Source of the DNA: Anaeroplasmataceae bacterium
GTDB lineage: Bacteria; Bacillota_I; Bacilli_A; Acholeplasmatales; Anaeroplasmataceae
Assembly: GCA_029057785.1 (NCBI GenBank)
Contig: JAIDZC010000022.1
Coordinates: forward strand, 1-64,000
Length of the DNA stretch: 64,000 nucleotides
Direction: 5' to 3'
Shown here: positions 1 through 9,229 of the stretch, piece by piece
How the letters are laid out: each line of letters starts with the position of its first letter
Numbering within the stretch: the first letter of the stretch is position 1
Position numbers and translations under genes: made by a program
The notes under the pieces: model-generated
Seen by the model: only the letters and a program-made list of their open reading frames with translations
Databases searched by the model: none
Told to the model about the DNA's origin: nothing

Positions 1-33
1 AACTTTTTTATAATATTTTTTGGATTTATTTTA

Positions 34-1149
34 TTAGAAGTAATTTTTTACTTGATTGATGCTTGCTACCTTTATTAAATCCTCATATGAATTTTGGATT
101 TGATTATTCTTTACAAGCATTAAAAGATATTCTAATACTTTAGGAATTTGGTGTGCTTGATAGCCTAGTTGTTCTAAATCTGCAGCTTTAATTTCTAAAT
201 CACGAAACATTAAAGCTTGCTGTTTTTCCAATAAGATATAGCATTTCTTTTCCAAAGCATCTAAGAAGGGAATTTCTGCTATTTGATTTAGGGCACAGTG
301 TTCTGCTCTTTTAATAGAAAACAAAATACCAATATCTTCTTTTTGAAAGTTTAGAAAATTCTTTAATGTTTCCTCAGTGAAAAGATATTCTTGACAATCT
401 AGAAGCTGTAAGATACGCACTCTAACCTCTTTTGAAAATCCATATTCTCTTAAAAACTTTTCAGCAAGAATTATATCTTGGTTTTTCCATAGGAGGACAA
501 GACGTAAAATGAGAGTATTCTTTGTATAATCTAAGCATTTCATTTGAAAATCGTTTATGGGAAAAAATTTAGAAAAAATATTTTTATATTTCCAAAAGAG
601 TTTTCCTGGTGTCTCCAGAGTAAGAAAGGCTGTCAAATACTTCCCAATTTCAATCTTTTTTGTTGAATGGAAGTCTCCATGAAAGTTTGCAAGATAGTTT
701 GCTAACTTCTGTTCAAAATGAAAACCAAATTTTACATGATAGAATAAAGCTTCTAAAAGAAAAATAGGTTTTCCTTTTAAATTATTGTAATCTAAAACGG
801 ATATTCTTTTCCTTTCTATATCATCTAAACCTTGTTTTTCATCAATTATACCATGCTTAGGATGATAAAGAAGAGTATCTACTTTATAACAACATTCTTT
901 ATAATAGGTTTCTTTACTTGTTAAAAAGAAAATACGAATTCTTTTCTTATGCTCTTGTATATGAACAATATTTTCTTCTTCTTTTTGTTTCTTAGATAAA
1001 GAAAATAGAGGAGCAGATGTAATCATATCGTACTCCTCTATCGGTCTACCTAATATATGTTGTAAAACAGTTGTTCCAACAAGATAGGCATCATACCTTT
1101 GCTTTTCTATTTCTTCAATATACTTTAAAACATATCCTTCTACATTCAT
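34..1149 (-). CDS. Degenerate CCA-adding enzyme / poly(A) polymerase family protein
   Basis: 371 aa. The N-terminal 120 residues follow the head domain of class II tRNA nucleotidyltransferases: 'YLVGTTVLQHILGRPIEEYD' stands where 'YLVGGxVRDxLLGRxxxDxD' is expected, and 'GIIDEKQGLDDIERKRI' matches the 'GIIDPFGGxxDIxxKxIR' block. Key residues are altered. The GG turn is GT, the metal-binding DxD is E39-Y40-D41, and the third carboxylate of RRD appears to be Cys87. The rest is helical with no recognised motif. The ATG directly follows the map stop codon, so it is the last gene of the valS T-box operon. It is probably an inactive or re-purposed paralogue; whether a true CCA enzyme exists elsewhere cannot be seen here. 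The family call is mine from motifs. Confidence 0.6.
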   Translation of the reverse strand: MNVEGYVLKYIEEIEKQRYDAYLVGTTVLQHILGRPIEEYDMITSAPLFSLSKKQKEEENIVHIQEHKKRIRIFFLTSKETYYKECCYKVDTLLYHPKHGIIDEKQGLDDIERKRISVLDYNNLKGKPIFLLEALFYHVKFGFHFEQKLANYLANFHGDFHSTKKIEIGKYLTAFLTLETPGKLFWKYKNIFSKFFPINDFQMKCLDYTKNTLILRLVLLWKNQDIILAEKFLREYGFSKEVRVRILQLLDCQEYLFTEETLKNFLNFQKEDIGILFSIKRAEHCALNQIAEIPFLDALEKKCYILLEKQQALMFRDLEIKAADLEQLGYQAHQIPKVLEYLLMLVKNNQIQNSYEDLIKVASINQVKNYF

Positions 1150-1956
1150 TTAATGTGCTAGAATTTGAACCCCTGTTTCTGTTATTAAAACAGTATATTC
1201 AAATTGACTAGACCAGCCTCCATCATCTGTATAAATTGTCCAGTTGTTGGATGCATCTAAAAAGACCTCTCTTGTGCCTTCGTTAATCATTGGCTCGATC
1301 GTAAAGACCATACCAGGAAATAAGACCATACCTGTATTTTTCTTTCCATAATGATAAATGAAGGGATCCTCATGAAATTCTAATCCTACTCCATGTCCAC
1401 CGATTTCATGTACTACACTAAAGCCATTTGCCTTTGCATGTTCTTCTATAATATAGCCTATATCCCTAAGTCTTGAAAAAGGCTTCAAATTCTTTACAGC
1501 TAAATCAAGACATTCTTTAGAAACTTCGACCAAGCGTTTAGCTATAGGGTCTACCTCACCTATCATGAACATTCGTGAAGCATCTGCGTAATATCCTTGA
1601 TAGATGGTTGTGCAATCCACATTAATAATATCTCCATTTTTTAGGATTGTATGCGGATCTGGTATACCATGACAAACAGCATCATTGATACTTGTACATA
1701 CGCTCTTTGGAAAGCCCTCATAATTTAGAGGAGCACATATTCCACCAAGCTCCTTTGTCTTTTTGGCTACAAGCTGGTCAATCTCTTCTGTACTCATTCC
1801 TGCATGAATATGGCTGGCAACATAATCTAATACCTTTGTATTAATGATTCCAGCCTGTCTGATACCTTCTATTTGTTCTTCGGTCTTTATCATTTCTTTA
1901 GTTGGGGTTTTAATTCCTAAGGCTGTATACTTTTTTACTAATTCTTCATAATTCAT
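1150..1956 (-). CDS. map: Methionine aminopeptidase, type I
   Basis: 268 aa. Cytosolic metalloprotease that removes the initiator Met from nascent proteins. The five metal ligands of the pita-bread fold are visible: D114 (NVDCT), D125 (YADAS), H188 (GGHGVG), E221 (TIEPM) and E253 (QFEYT), plus substrate-binding H96 (CHGIPD). The usual 'EHT' after the last ligand reads 'EYT'. About 30 residues precede the catalytic core, as in many Firmicute type I enzymes. Its ATG overlaps the folC stop by 4 bp (ATGA), so it is translationally coupled within the valS operon. Identification is firm from the motifs and length. Confidence 0.95.
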   Translation of the reverse strand: MNYEELVKKYTALGIKTPTKEMIKTEEQIEGIRQAGIINTKVLDYVASHIHAGMSTEEIDQLVAKKTKELGGICAPLNYEGFPKSVCTSINDAVCHGIPDPHTILKNGDIINVDCTTIYQGYYADASRMFMIGEVDPIAKRLVEVSKECLDLAVKNLKPFSRLRDIGYIIEEHAKANGFSVVHEIGGHGVGLEFHEDPFIYHYGKKNTGMVLFPGMVFTIEPMINEGTREVFLDASNNWTIYTDDGGWSSQFEYTVLITETGVQILAH

Positions 1957-3209
1957 TTTTGAAATACCTCAAATAGTTTTTTTCTTGCTTCACTGATGAA
2001 ATGAAGAGAGCCTGTGATGACAAGAATTTCATTTTCTTCTAATTCTAAAATCGCTTGATCTATTGCCTTTTGATAATCTTCTATAACTTCATAAGGCCTT
2101 GTTGTGTAGTTTTTAAAATCATAAGCATTTGCTGCTCGTTTATCTAATATAGTTGTAAAATAATATTTATAAGTAATTGCATCTAGGATTTCTAGCATTT
2201 TGCCAGCAGCCTTATCCTTCAATGCAGTAAACATTACCTTAATCTTCTGATTCGGATAAGCTACTTTCAAGCTTTCACATAAAGCATTTATTCCATCTAA
2301 ATTATGAGCACCATCGATAAGGATATTTTCTTTGATGTATTCAAATCTTCCTGGCCAGGTAGCTTTAATGAGGGCAAGATTCAAAAGCTCCTCTAGATAG
2401 TCTTTATCCAAATATTTCATTACAGCAATAGAAAGACTGGCATTATAGGCCTGATAAAGCCCTTTGAGGGCAGTTCTATAGTCCTTCCCGTCATATGTAA
2501 AGTGTGTGCCATCCTTACCCATAGTAATATTTGAAATAAGTGGTTTAACAAAATGCATATCGATATTATTCTTCTTTGCATAGGAAGAAAAATACGAAGC
2601 TAAGCCCTCATCTACTGTTGTAAAACAAGGAACTTCTGGTCGAGTGATTCCTAGTTTATGCGTAGCAATTTCTTCTAAGCTATTTCCAAGTTGTGCCATA
2701 TGATCATAGCCAATATTTGTAATAACTGCCACACTTTTGTCTAAAGCATTTGTTACATCTAAAAGTCCACCTAGACCACACTCTAAAACAAGTACTTCAA
2801 TTGCTTGATCCTGAAAATACAGCAATGCCATTAAAAAGGTGAGTTCAAAGAAGGGAATTGTATCTTGGTATTTTTCTTGATAGAGATTGGAAAAATCTTC
2901 TAATCTTTTTGTATAAGATAAAACCTCATTATCTGTTATATAAGCACCATTCACTTCAATCCGCTCATTAAAGGATATTACATAAGGAGACACAAATAGA
3001 CCTACTTTTTTCCCCTTTAATAAAAGCATTTGATGAAGAAAGCTAGCGGTTGAACCTTTACCATTAGTTCCTGCAATATGGATAATGGAATAATTGGTTT
3101 TGATATTTAAAAGCTTTATACATTCTTTAATTCTTGATAAATCCTCACGCTTATGAGATTTCTTCTGTTCATAGAGCCATGTTAGGGCTGCAGCATAATC
3201 CTTTATCAT
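1953..3209 (-). CDS. folC: Folylpolyglutamate synthase / dihydrofolate synthase
   Basis: 418 aa, normal length for FolC. It adds glutamate to (dihydro)folates in an ATP-dependent Mur-ligase-type reaction in the cytosol. The P-loop 'HIAGTNGKGST' lies at residues 44-54. 'LECGLGGLLDVTN' matches the family 'GGRLDATN' block, with Leu for Arg. 'ILIDGAHNLDGI' is the C-terminal Mur-ligase motif. It overlaps valS upstream and map downstream by 4 bp each. The valS-folC pairing is common in Firmicutes, which supports both calls. Confidence 0.95.
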   Translation of the reverse strand: MIKDYAAALTWLYEQKKSHKREDLSRIKECIKLLNIKTNYSIIHIAGTNGKGSTASFLHQMLLLKGKKVGLFVSPYVISFNERIEVNGAYITDNEVLSYTKRLEDFSNLYQEKYQDTIPFFELTFLMALLYFQDQAIEVLVLECGLGGLLDVTNALDKSVAVITNIGYDHMAQLGNSLEEIATHKLGITRPEVPCFTTVDEGLASYFSSYAKKNNIDMHFVKPLISNITMGKDGTHFTYDGKDYRTALKGLYQAYNASLSIAVMKYLDKDYLEELLNLALIKATWPGRFEYIKENILIDGAHNLDGINALCESLKVAYPNQKIKVMFTALKDKAAGKMLEILDAITYKYYFTTILDKRAANAYDFKNYTTRPYEVIEDYQKAIDQAILELEENEILVITGSLHFISEARKKLFEVFQK

Positions 3210-5809
3210 AGATTAACCTGAGCTAAGGCAGCACATACCTCATCATATTGTGCTTCATAATCCTTAAGCTTAGCTTCTTCAGCATCTATTTTCGCTTGAG
3301 GTGCTTTCGCTAAAAAGTTCTGATTTGAAAGCATTGCACGTGAACGTGCAAGCTCACGTTCTAATCTTTCTTTAGAGGCAAGAAGCTTTGCCTTTGCCTC
3401 TTCAATATCTACTAAATCTGAGGTAGGAATATAGACATTAGCACAAGATAAAACTACAACAACCATACCTTCAGCTTTAATTTCATCTAGAGTTAGAGTA
3501 AGTTCCTTTGGATTCGTAAATTTTGTTAAATACCCTCTTGTAGCTTCTAACTTATCTAAGGTGTCTTTATCCTTACAGCTGATAAAGATACTGATTGGCT
3601 TAGAAGGTGCTTTGTTTGCTTTAGAACGTTCATTTCTTATGGAAGTAATAATTTCTACTAAATCATCAAAGGCTTCCTTAGCATTTTTAAACTCAAAGGC
3701 TTTATTTTTCTTTGGCCAAGGTGCCACCATAATAGAATCTTCTTCATGAGGTAGGGCTTGATATAATTCTTCTGTGATAAATGGACAGAATGGATGAAGC
3801 ATTTTTAAAATTGCTTTTAATACATAGACTAAAACATTCTTAGTCATTTGTTCATTTTCCTTATCTCCACTACTTAAATCTACCTTTGAAATTTCAACAT
3901 ACCAGGATGCAAAATCTTCCCAAACAAACCCATAAAGCTCTTTTGCAGCTTCTCCTAGTTCATATTTGTCAAAGTTATAATCTACCATATGAATGGTATG
4001 ATTTAGGCGCGTAAGAATAGACTTTGAAGCAATATTTAGTTTACTTGGATCAATTTCTGTTAAGACAAAATCCTCACCCAAATTCATTAATACATATCGG
4101 GTAATATTCCAAATTTTATTCAAATAGTTCCAAGCAGCTTCAATTTTCGTTTCATCAAAGCGCAAATCTAGACCTAAAGCGCCACCAGTTGTCAAGAAAT
4201 ATCTTAAGGAATCTGTACCATATTTCGCAATAACATCAAATGGATCTACACCGTTTCCTAAGGATTTACTCATCTTTCTTCCATCCTTCGCACGAATTAA
4301 ACCATGGATGACAATGTCTTTAAATGGTGCCTTATGGGTAAATTCAATTCCTTCAAATAGCATTCTAGATACCCAGAAGAAAATAATATCATAGCCAGTA
4401 ACTAGACAGCTTGTTGGATAGTAACGTTTTAAATCTTCTGTTTCTTCTGGCCAGCCAAGAGTTGAAAATGGCCATAGAGCTGATGAGAACCATGTATCTA
4501 AAACATCCTCATCCTGTACCCAGCCATCACCAGGGCATTCCACTTGAACTTTTACTTCTTCATCCTTATACCATGCTGGAATTCTATGACCCCACCAAAG
4601 CTGTCTTGAAATACACCAATCCTGAATATTGGTTAGCCAGTGATTTAGCGTTTGTGTAAAGCGTTCTGGAACAAAGCGATATTCTTTATTTTCTAATACT
4701 TGTTTAGCTAAAATATCCATCTTAACGAACCACTGCTTAGATAGTCTAGGCTCTACAACTACACCTGTTCTTTCACTATGTCCTACAGAGTGGATAATAC
4801 TTTCCTTTTTGATAAATAATCCAGATTTTTCTAGATCCTTTAAAAGGGCTTCACGACAAGCAAAGCGGTCCATTCCTTCATAAATTCCAGCCATAGCATT
4901 CATTGTACCATCATCATTCATACATAATGGCATATCCAAATGATGACGCAAACCAACCTCATAATCATTTGGGTCATGAGCAGGCGTAACCTTTACACAG
5001 CCTGTTCCAAATTCCATATCTACATAGGAATCAGCTATAACTGGAATTTTGATATCTGTTCCTGGAATATAAACCTCTTTTCCTATAATATTCTTATAGC
5101 GTTCATCTTCTGGATGTACCATAATAGCTTGGTCAGCAAACATCGTTTCAGGTCGTGTAGTGGCAATTGTAACAAATCCCGTTCCATCAACAAATGGATA
5201 GTTAAAATGATAAAATGCTCCTTCAACATCCTTATGTTCTACTTCAATATTAGATAAAGCGGTACGTGCTTCAGGATCCCAGTTGATAATTCTTTTTCCT
5301 TGATAGATGTAGCCTTTTTTATAAAGTGTGATAAATACATGATTTACTGCCTGATTGAGCTTATCATCTAAGGTAAATCTTTCTCTAGTGTAGTCTAAGC
5401 TTAAACCTAAGGCTGCCCATTGTTTACGAATGGTTGCAGCATAATCTGCTTTCCACTGCCATGCAACCTTTAAGAATTCTTCTCTACCAATATCATATCT
5501 AGAAATCCCTTGTTGTTTTAACTTTTCATCTACTTTAGCTTGAGTTGCAATACCTGCATGGTCCATACCAGGAAGCCACAAAGCATCAAATCCCTGCATT
5601 CTTTTTCTTCTTATGATGACATCCTGGATAGATGTATCACAGGCATGTCCTAAATGCAATTTTCCTGTAACATTTGGTGGTGGAATCACAATGGTAAATG
5701 GTTCCTTAGATTTATCCCCTGCAGTGAAAAAACCACCCTTTAACCAGAAATCATATTTTCCTTCTTCAACTAATTTAAAATCATATTTTGGTTCTAATAC
5801 TTTACTCAT
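3206..5809 (-). CDS. valS: Valine--tRNA ligase
   Basis: 867 aa from this start. Class I aminoacyl-tRNA synthetase charging tRNA-Val. The HIGH motif is HLGH at residues 52-55 (after PPPNVTGKL) and KMSKS is at about 512-516. The editing domain carries 'TTRPETMFAD'. A C-terminal coiled coil (charged heptads ending near the last 60 residues) is typical of ValRS. I chose the ATG at 5809 (MSKVLEPKY): it has AAAGGAAGAAG in front, and the upstream ATG at 5827 lies inside that ribosome binding site. The gene overlaps the acetyltransferase by 8 bp and is controlled by the T-box at 6374-6605. Confidence 0.97.
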   Translation of the reverse strand: MSKVLEPKYDFKLVEEGKYDFWLKGGFFTAGDKSKEPFTIVIPPPNVTGKLHLGHACDTSIQDVIIRRKRMQGFDALWLPGMDHAGIATQAKVDEKLKQQGISRYDIGREEFLKVAWQWKADYAATIRKQWAALGLSLDYTRERFTLDDKLNQAVNHVFITLYKKGYIYQGKRIINWDPEARTALSNIEVEHKDVEGAFYHFNYPFVDGTGFVTIATTRPETMFADQAIMVHPEDERYKNIIGKEVYIPGTDIKIPVIADSYVDMEFGTGCVKVTPAHDPNDYEVGLRHHLDMPLCMNDDGTMNAMAGIYEGMDRFACREALLKDLEKSGLFIKKESIIHSVGHSERTGVVVEPRLSKQWFVKMDILAKQVLENKEYRFVPERFTQTLNHWLTNIQDWCISRQLWWGHRIPAWYKDEEVKVQVECPGDGWVQDEDVLDTWFSSALWPFSTLGWPEETEDLKRYYPTSCLVTGYDIIFFWVSRMLFEGIEFTHKAPFKDIVIHGLIRAKDGRKMSKSLGNGVDPFDVIAKYGTDSLRYFLTTGGALGLDLRFDETKIEAAWNYLNKIWNITRYVLMNLGEDFVLTEIDPSKLNIASKSILTRLNHTIHMVDYNFDKYELGEAAKELYGFVWEDFASWYVEISKVDLSSGDKENEQMTKNVLVYVLKAILKMLHPFCPFITEELYQALPHEEDSIMVAPWPKKNKAFEFKNAKEAFDDLVEIITSIRNERSKANKAPSKPISIFISCKDKDTLDKLEATRGYLTKFTNPKELTLTLDEIKAEGMVVVVLSCANVYIPTSDLVDIEEAKAKLLASKERLERELARSRAMLSNQNFLAKAPQAKIDAEEAKLKDYEAQYDEVCAALAQVNL

Positions 5810-6344
5810 ATTTCTTCTTCCTTTCATATTCTTCCTTTGTCATCGAATAAAAGCTTGCATCAATCAGCCTGCCATCATATAGCTTTTTATAAGAACAAAG
5901 AGTTCCATCATAATTAAACCCACATTTCTCGGCGACTCGCTTACATCTATAATTATCCGTATGATGTCCTACCTCTAAAATCTCACAGTCTGTTTTTTCA
6001 AAGGCATAGGCCATCATTAGCTTTACTGCTTCTGTCATAATCCCTTGATTCCAATAGGCACTATTTAAAGAAAAACCTAGGGATTTCGCTTTATTATACT
6101 TGCGGATGCCTGTATTATATAGGGAAATGATTCCCACCAATATATCCTTATCCTTTAATGCAATAGCAAAAGATTCTTTACTTACGATTTGACCATTTAG
6201 GACTCGGCTTGCAATATCTTTAGAAGGAAATGGCTTCCAGCCTGCAAAAGGGCCGACATTTGGATCTTTGCCATATTCAAAGTAAGCATCTAAATCGCTA
6301 AACCTCAAATCTCTAATATTTATTTTTTCTCCAATGATTCGCAA
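5802..6344 (-). CDS. GNAT acetyltransferase, RimJ/RimL type
   Basis: 180 aa. Single GNAT fold: 'INIRDLRFSDLDAYFEYGKD' at the start and the acetyl-CoA region around 'LGFSLNSAYWNQGIMTEAVK' and 'VAEKCGFNYDGTL' resemble ribosomal-protein or small-molecule N-acetyltransferases of the RimJ/RimL group. The substrate is unknown. The start is TTG at 6344, supported by AAAGGAGGG about 8 nt upstream. It is the first gene after the valS T-box terminator, so it should respond to uncharged tRNA-Val. That is an odd location for an acetyltransferase and may only be passenger linkage. Confidence 0.85.
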   Translation of the reverse strand: MRIIGEKINIRDLRFSDLDAYFEYGKDPNVGPFAGWKPFPSKDIASRVLNGQIVSKESFAIALKDKDILVGIISLYNTGIRKYNKAKSLGFSLNSAYWNQGIMTEAVKLMMAYAFEKTDCEILEVGHHTDNYRCKRVAEKCGFNYDGTLCSYKKLYDGRLIDASFYSMTKEEYERKKKYE

Positions 6345-6373
6345 GGCCTATCCCTCCTTTAAATAAAATAAAA

Positions 6374-6401
6374 GTCCTTAAAAGATTTCTCTTCTAAGGA
6401 C
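6374..6401 (-). terminator. T-box-regulated terminator hairpin
   Basis: Arms GTCCTTA/TAAGGAC extend inward by AGA/TCT and are followed on the minus strand by TTTTATTTTATTT. It is mutually exclusive with the antiterminator formed by the T-box core at 6412-6426. Confidence 0.85.
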
Positions 6402-6605
6402 GAAAAAATTTCCGTGGTACCACCCTAGTTCTATATTTCTATAGCACTCATTTCCCTTTAACGCAGGGGATTTACGAAATAAACTACTACGATTTCATCT
6501 ATTTAGCTCCCTAGCTACCTTCAATAGTTTTCATAAAATCCTTTCACCAAACAGACTTTTCTCTAAAATGAAACTTTCTATTTACTCCTCTAGTTCAACG
6601 CCTAT
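6374..6605 (-). promoter_or_regulatory. T-box leader of the valS operon
   Basis: On the minus strand the leader carries the exact T-box core AGGGTGGTACCACGG (6412-6426), which pairs with the uncharged tRNA acceptor end. It is followed by a Rho-independent terminator whose arms are 6374-6380 and 6395-6401, with a U-run toward the acetyltransferase start. Upstream are stem I-like elements (AGGAGTAAATAG, then GGTGAAAG). A GTA triplet at 6516-6518, just 5' of the closing CTAG helix, is the best specifier candidate (Val), agreeing with valS. The T-box is certain; the specifier position is inferred without folding. Confidence 0.92.
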
Positions 6606-6611
6606 GCTAAA

Positions 6612-6640
6612 ATTTTACAGCAGGTAAAAAATTTTGTCAA
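6612..6640 (-). promoter_or_regulatory. Sigma-A promoter of the valS T-box operon
   Basis: Minus-strand TTGACA (6635-6640), 17-nt spacer, TAAAAT (6612-6617). It is the only consensus promoter upstream of the T-box and would start the leader near 6605. It begins just past the stop codon of the SGNH gene. Confidence 0.8.
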
Positions 6641-6648
6641 GGAAAATT

Positions 6649-7620
6649 CTAGTTTTTTTCATTCAATCTATGATATAAATTTAAAGCTATTTGCATTTGT
6701 CCATAATCAGATGGATGTAAGAAATCTGCAGTTAAGCTAGAAAAATCATCAAGGAGTTCTTGTGGAGGTATATAAGCATGCTTCCTAATAGATTCAGCAT
6801 ACGCTCTAAACTCCATCATTTTTTTATAAGCTAAACTCTCTGGTTCTAATAGATTTCCATTATCTAATACACTTGTAAAATATACCTGCTTTGTCTGAAA
6901 TGAATTAAGAAGCAGGTCCAAATGCTTCTGATATTCTTCTAAACTATAAAGTCCAAGAACATTCACTCCAAATTCAGTAAAGGCTACATCACAAGGAATT
7001 TCTTTTAAATACTTGCACATAATTTCTTCTGCTTGGCAGGATCCAGGTATCGATTTATTTATGACATCCATTTTTAAAAGCCTAGATAAAATAAATGCAT
7101 AGGAATTGATATATTCTAGTGCCTCACTACCATGAGATATAGAGGAACCATATAGTAAAAGACTTTTTCTTGGAAGTTCTTCTTTTAAAGGAGGACGTCT
7201 ATTTCCATAAGTATTTAATCCAATATAAGAAACATAACCACTATAACCAATGACAATACGTACCATTCTAGGATGATAGGTATATTCCTTGATTACATCT
7301 CTGTACTTTAAAAATTTTTCTGGAATTTCAACATGAAGATTCGTAATAACTCCTTCTTTAAGTGCATAGGCCTGATGCATATAATCTCCAAAGAACACAT
7401 ATACCTTAGAATCTTCTTTATCACTTCTAAGCTTTAAATCAAAGAATAAAGAATCTGTTACAAATCGTAATTCTACGCCAATGGCACGATATCCATAGAA
7501 TCTTCCTCTTGTGTGAGCCGAATTGCCTAAGCTTTGAATCAAATCTTCCTTGAATCTAAGAATATTACCTTGCTTATTTATTTCTTCTACATTAAAAAAC
7601 TCAATATCATCATAAATCAT
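6649..7620 (-). CDS. SGNH/GDSL-type hydrolase
   Basis: 323 aa, no signal peptide. The N-terminal 150 residues look like a beta-rich domain ('YRAIGVELRFVTDSLFFDLK') as in CE2-type and related esterases. The C-terminal half is an SGNH hydrolase: 'LLLYGSSISHGSE' (block I nucleophile Ser), 'GSCQ' (block II), 'TEFGVNVLG' (block III, Asn) and 'DFLHPSDYG' (block V, Asp/His). It probably deacetylates or de-esterifies a sugar or small ester; the substrate is unknown. It follows recO by 15 bp and is likely the last gene of the ybeY-era-recO operon. Confidence 0.8.
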   Translation of the reverse strand: MIYDDIEFFNVEEINKQGNILRFKEDLIQSLGNSAHTRGRFYGYRAIGVELRFVTDSLFFDLKLRSDKEDSKVYVFFGDYMHQAYALKEGVITNLHVEIPEKFLKYRDVIKEYTYHPRMVRIVIGYSGYVSYIGLNTYGNRRPPLKEELPRKSLLLYGSSISHGSEALEYINSYAFILSRLLKMDVINKSIPGSCQAEEIMCKYLKEIPCDVAFTEFGVNVLGLYSLEEYQKHLDLLLNSFQTKQVYFTSVLDNGNLLEPESLAYKKMMEFRAYAESIRKHAYIPPQELLDDFSSLTADFLHPSDYGQMQIALNLYHRLNEKN

Positions 7621-7635
7621 ATCTTTTTTTCCTTT

Positions 7636-8301
7636 CTAAAGGTGATAGTCCTTTAATTTGAAATTTGCATGAATTGCATAATATTGATATATTTCATCTA
7701 ACAAATCAGTGTAAGAAAGATTTAAAGAAACATCCTTAAATTCTTTTGAAAAATAAAGATTTTGAAAATCCTGTAAAAGCTGATAATTTCTTTCATGATA
7801 TAAAGAACAACTATCACATAAGGCTCCACCTTCTAGACAAGAAAAATTGACTAAATTTGTTTTAGAACAACGTACACATTTTTTCAATTCAGGTTTGATT
7901 CCAAAAACGGCGAGCATCTTGACTAAAAAAATACTCAAGATTTGATAAGGCAATTCAGTATCTAAAAGCTCATTCAAGGTTTGAATCAAAAAGGAATAAA
8001 TTCTTCTATGATTGACACCTTCTTCTAGATGAAAAATAATATCTAAAATAGGTGTTAAAACACCCACCTTGGTTAAGCTTTCATAGATGGAATAAAAACT
8101 CTTTTTTAAGCTATATTCTATCACTGTAGGAAGCTTTCCAGAACTCATCTCAAATTCAACTTGATTTAAGGTTGTGATAAAACCTAGTTTCGTTTTAGTT
8201 GCATCCAGTGCCTTTACACTAATTATGCCAGAGGGTGTATATAAATAAACGAGCTTTGATTTTTCTTTATAATCTATAGTCTTTAATACGATTCCTTCCA
8301 A
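7636..8301 (-). CDS. recO: DNA repair protein RecO
   Basis: 221 aa. Helps load RecA at gaps in the RecFOR pathway. The N-terminal OB fold starts with 'MEGIVLKTIDYKEKSKLVYL', the typical RecO opening. A zinc-binding cluster 'CVRC...CDSC' lies near residues 142-165. The gene is immediately downstream of era, the conserved era-recO order of Firmicutes. The 13-bp gap and strand indicate one operon. Slightly shorter than the roughly 240-255 aa of Bacillus enzymes. Confidence 0.93.
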   Translation of the reverse strand: MEGIVLKTIDYKEKSKLVYLYTPSGIISVKALDATKTKLGFITTLNQVEFEMSSGKLPTVIEYSLKKSFYSIYESLTKVGVLTPILDIIFHLEEGVNHRRIYSFLIQTLNELLDTELPYQILSIFLVKMLAVFGIKPELKKCVRCSKTNLVNFSCLEGGALCDSCSLYHERNYQLLQDFQNLYFSKEFKDVSLNLSYTDLLDEIYQYYAIHANFKLKDYHL

Positions 8302-8314
8302 AGCTCATCACCTT

Positions 8315-9229
8315 CTATAAACTATCTGGAGTGTAACCAAAGCTACTTAAGTCACTTGGTCTATCCTTCCAGTCCTTCTTTACCTTAACCCAAAGTTCTA
8401 AATGAACCTTGCTAGATAATATTTTTTTAATATCCATTAAACTACGTTCTTTAATCTCTTTAATCATTGTTCCATTTTTCCCAATGATAATCTTCTTTTG
8501 ACTATCGCGTTCTACATAAATTGTTACATAAACATCCTTGTATTCCTCATTTGTAGGACATGGAGTAACTTGATCTACTACGCATGCAATACTATGAGGG
8601 ACTTCTTCTTGAGTCAAATTTAAAATTTTTTCACGAATTGCCTCTGCAATTAAAAAATAATTCGAGTGATCGGAGGCCATATCATCAGGATAATATTTTG
8701 GACCAAATGGTAATACTTTAATTATATCTTCCAAAAGATGATCTAGATTCTTTTTTTCTAAAACAGAAATAGGGTATACTCCTGCAAAAGGATATAGGTC
8801 CTTATAAAGAGCAATAGTTAAATCAATGTCATTAAATTTTTTTAATTGATCTACTTTATTGATTACTAAAAAAACAGGAAGCTTAGATTTCTTTAAATTC
8901 TCTAATATGATTTCATCTCCACGAAGAACTTCTTTCACTGGTGTTGTCATAAATAAAATACAATCCACTCCAGTAGTTGCATCATAGGAGGCATGAACCA
9001 TTCTTCTTCCTAGTTCTGTTTTAGCTTTATGAATACCTGGGGTATCCGTAAAAGCAATTTGATACTCTTCAGTTGTTAAGATACCTAAAATACGATTTCT
9101 AGTTGTCTGTGGTTTTGAAGATATAATTGCAACCTTCTTGCCAACCATTTCATTTACAAACGTAGATTTTCCTACATTAGGTCGTCCAATTACAGCAACA
9201 AAACCAGATTTATAAGTATCAATCTGCAT
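8315..9229 (-). CDS. era: GTPase Era
   Basis: 304 aa, normal Era size. A membrane- and 16S rRNA-associated GTPase needed for 30S maturation. G1 is 'GRPNVGKST' near residue 16, G3 is DTPG and G4 is NKVD. A C-terminal KH RNA-binding domain includes 'KIIIGKNGTMIKEIKERS'. Its start overlaps the end of cdd by 11 bp. The ybeY-cdd-era-recO order is a standard Firmicute ribosome-maturation cluster. Confidence 0.97.
   Translation of the reverse strand: MQIDTYKSGFVAVIGRPNVGKSTFVNEMVGKKVAIISSKPQTTRNRILGILTTEEYQIAFTDTPGIHKAKTELGRRMVHASYDATTGVDCILFMTTPVKEVLRGDEIILENLKKSKLPVFLVINKVDQLKKFNDIDLTIALYKDLYPFAGVYPISVLEKKNLDHLLEDIIKVLPFGPKYYPDDMASDHSNYFLIAEAIREKILNLTQEEVPHSIACVVDQVTPCPTNEEYKDVYVTIYVERDSQKKIIIGKNGTMIKEIKERSLMDIKKILSSKVHLELWVKVKKDWKDRPSDLSSFGYTPDSL

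Noticed and set aside
3561-5882. Plus-strand open frames opposite valS and the acetyltransferase
   Set aside because: They are mirror frames of strongly conserved minus-strand genes, have no ribosome binding sites and no recognisable protein motifs.
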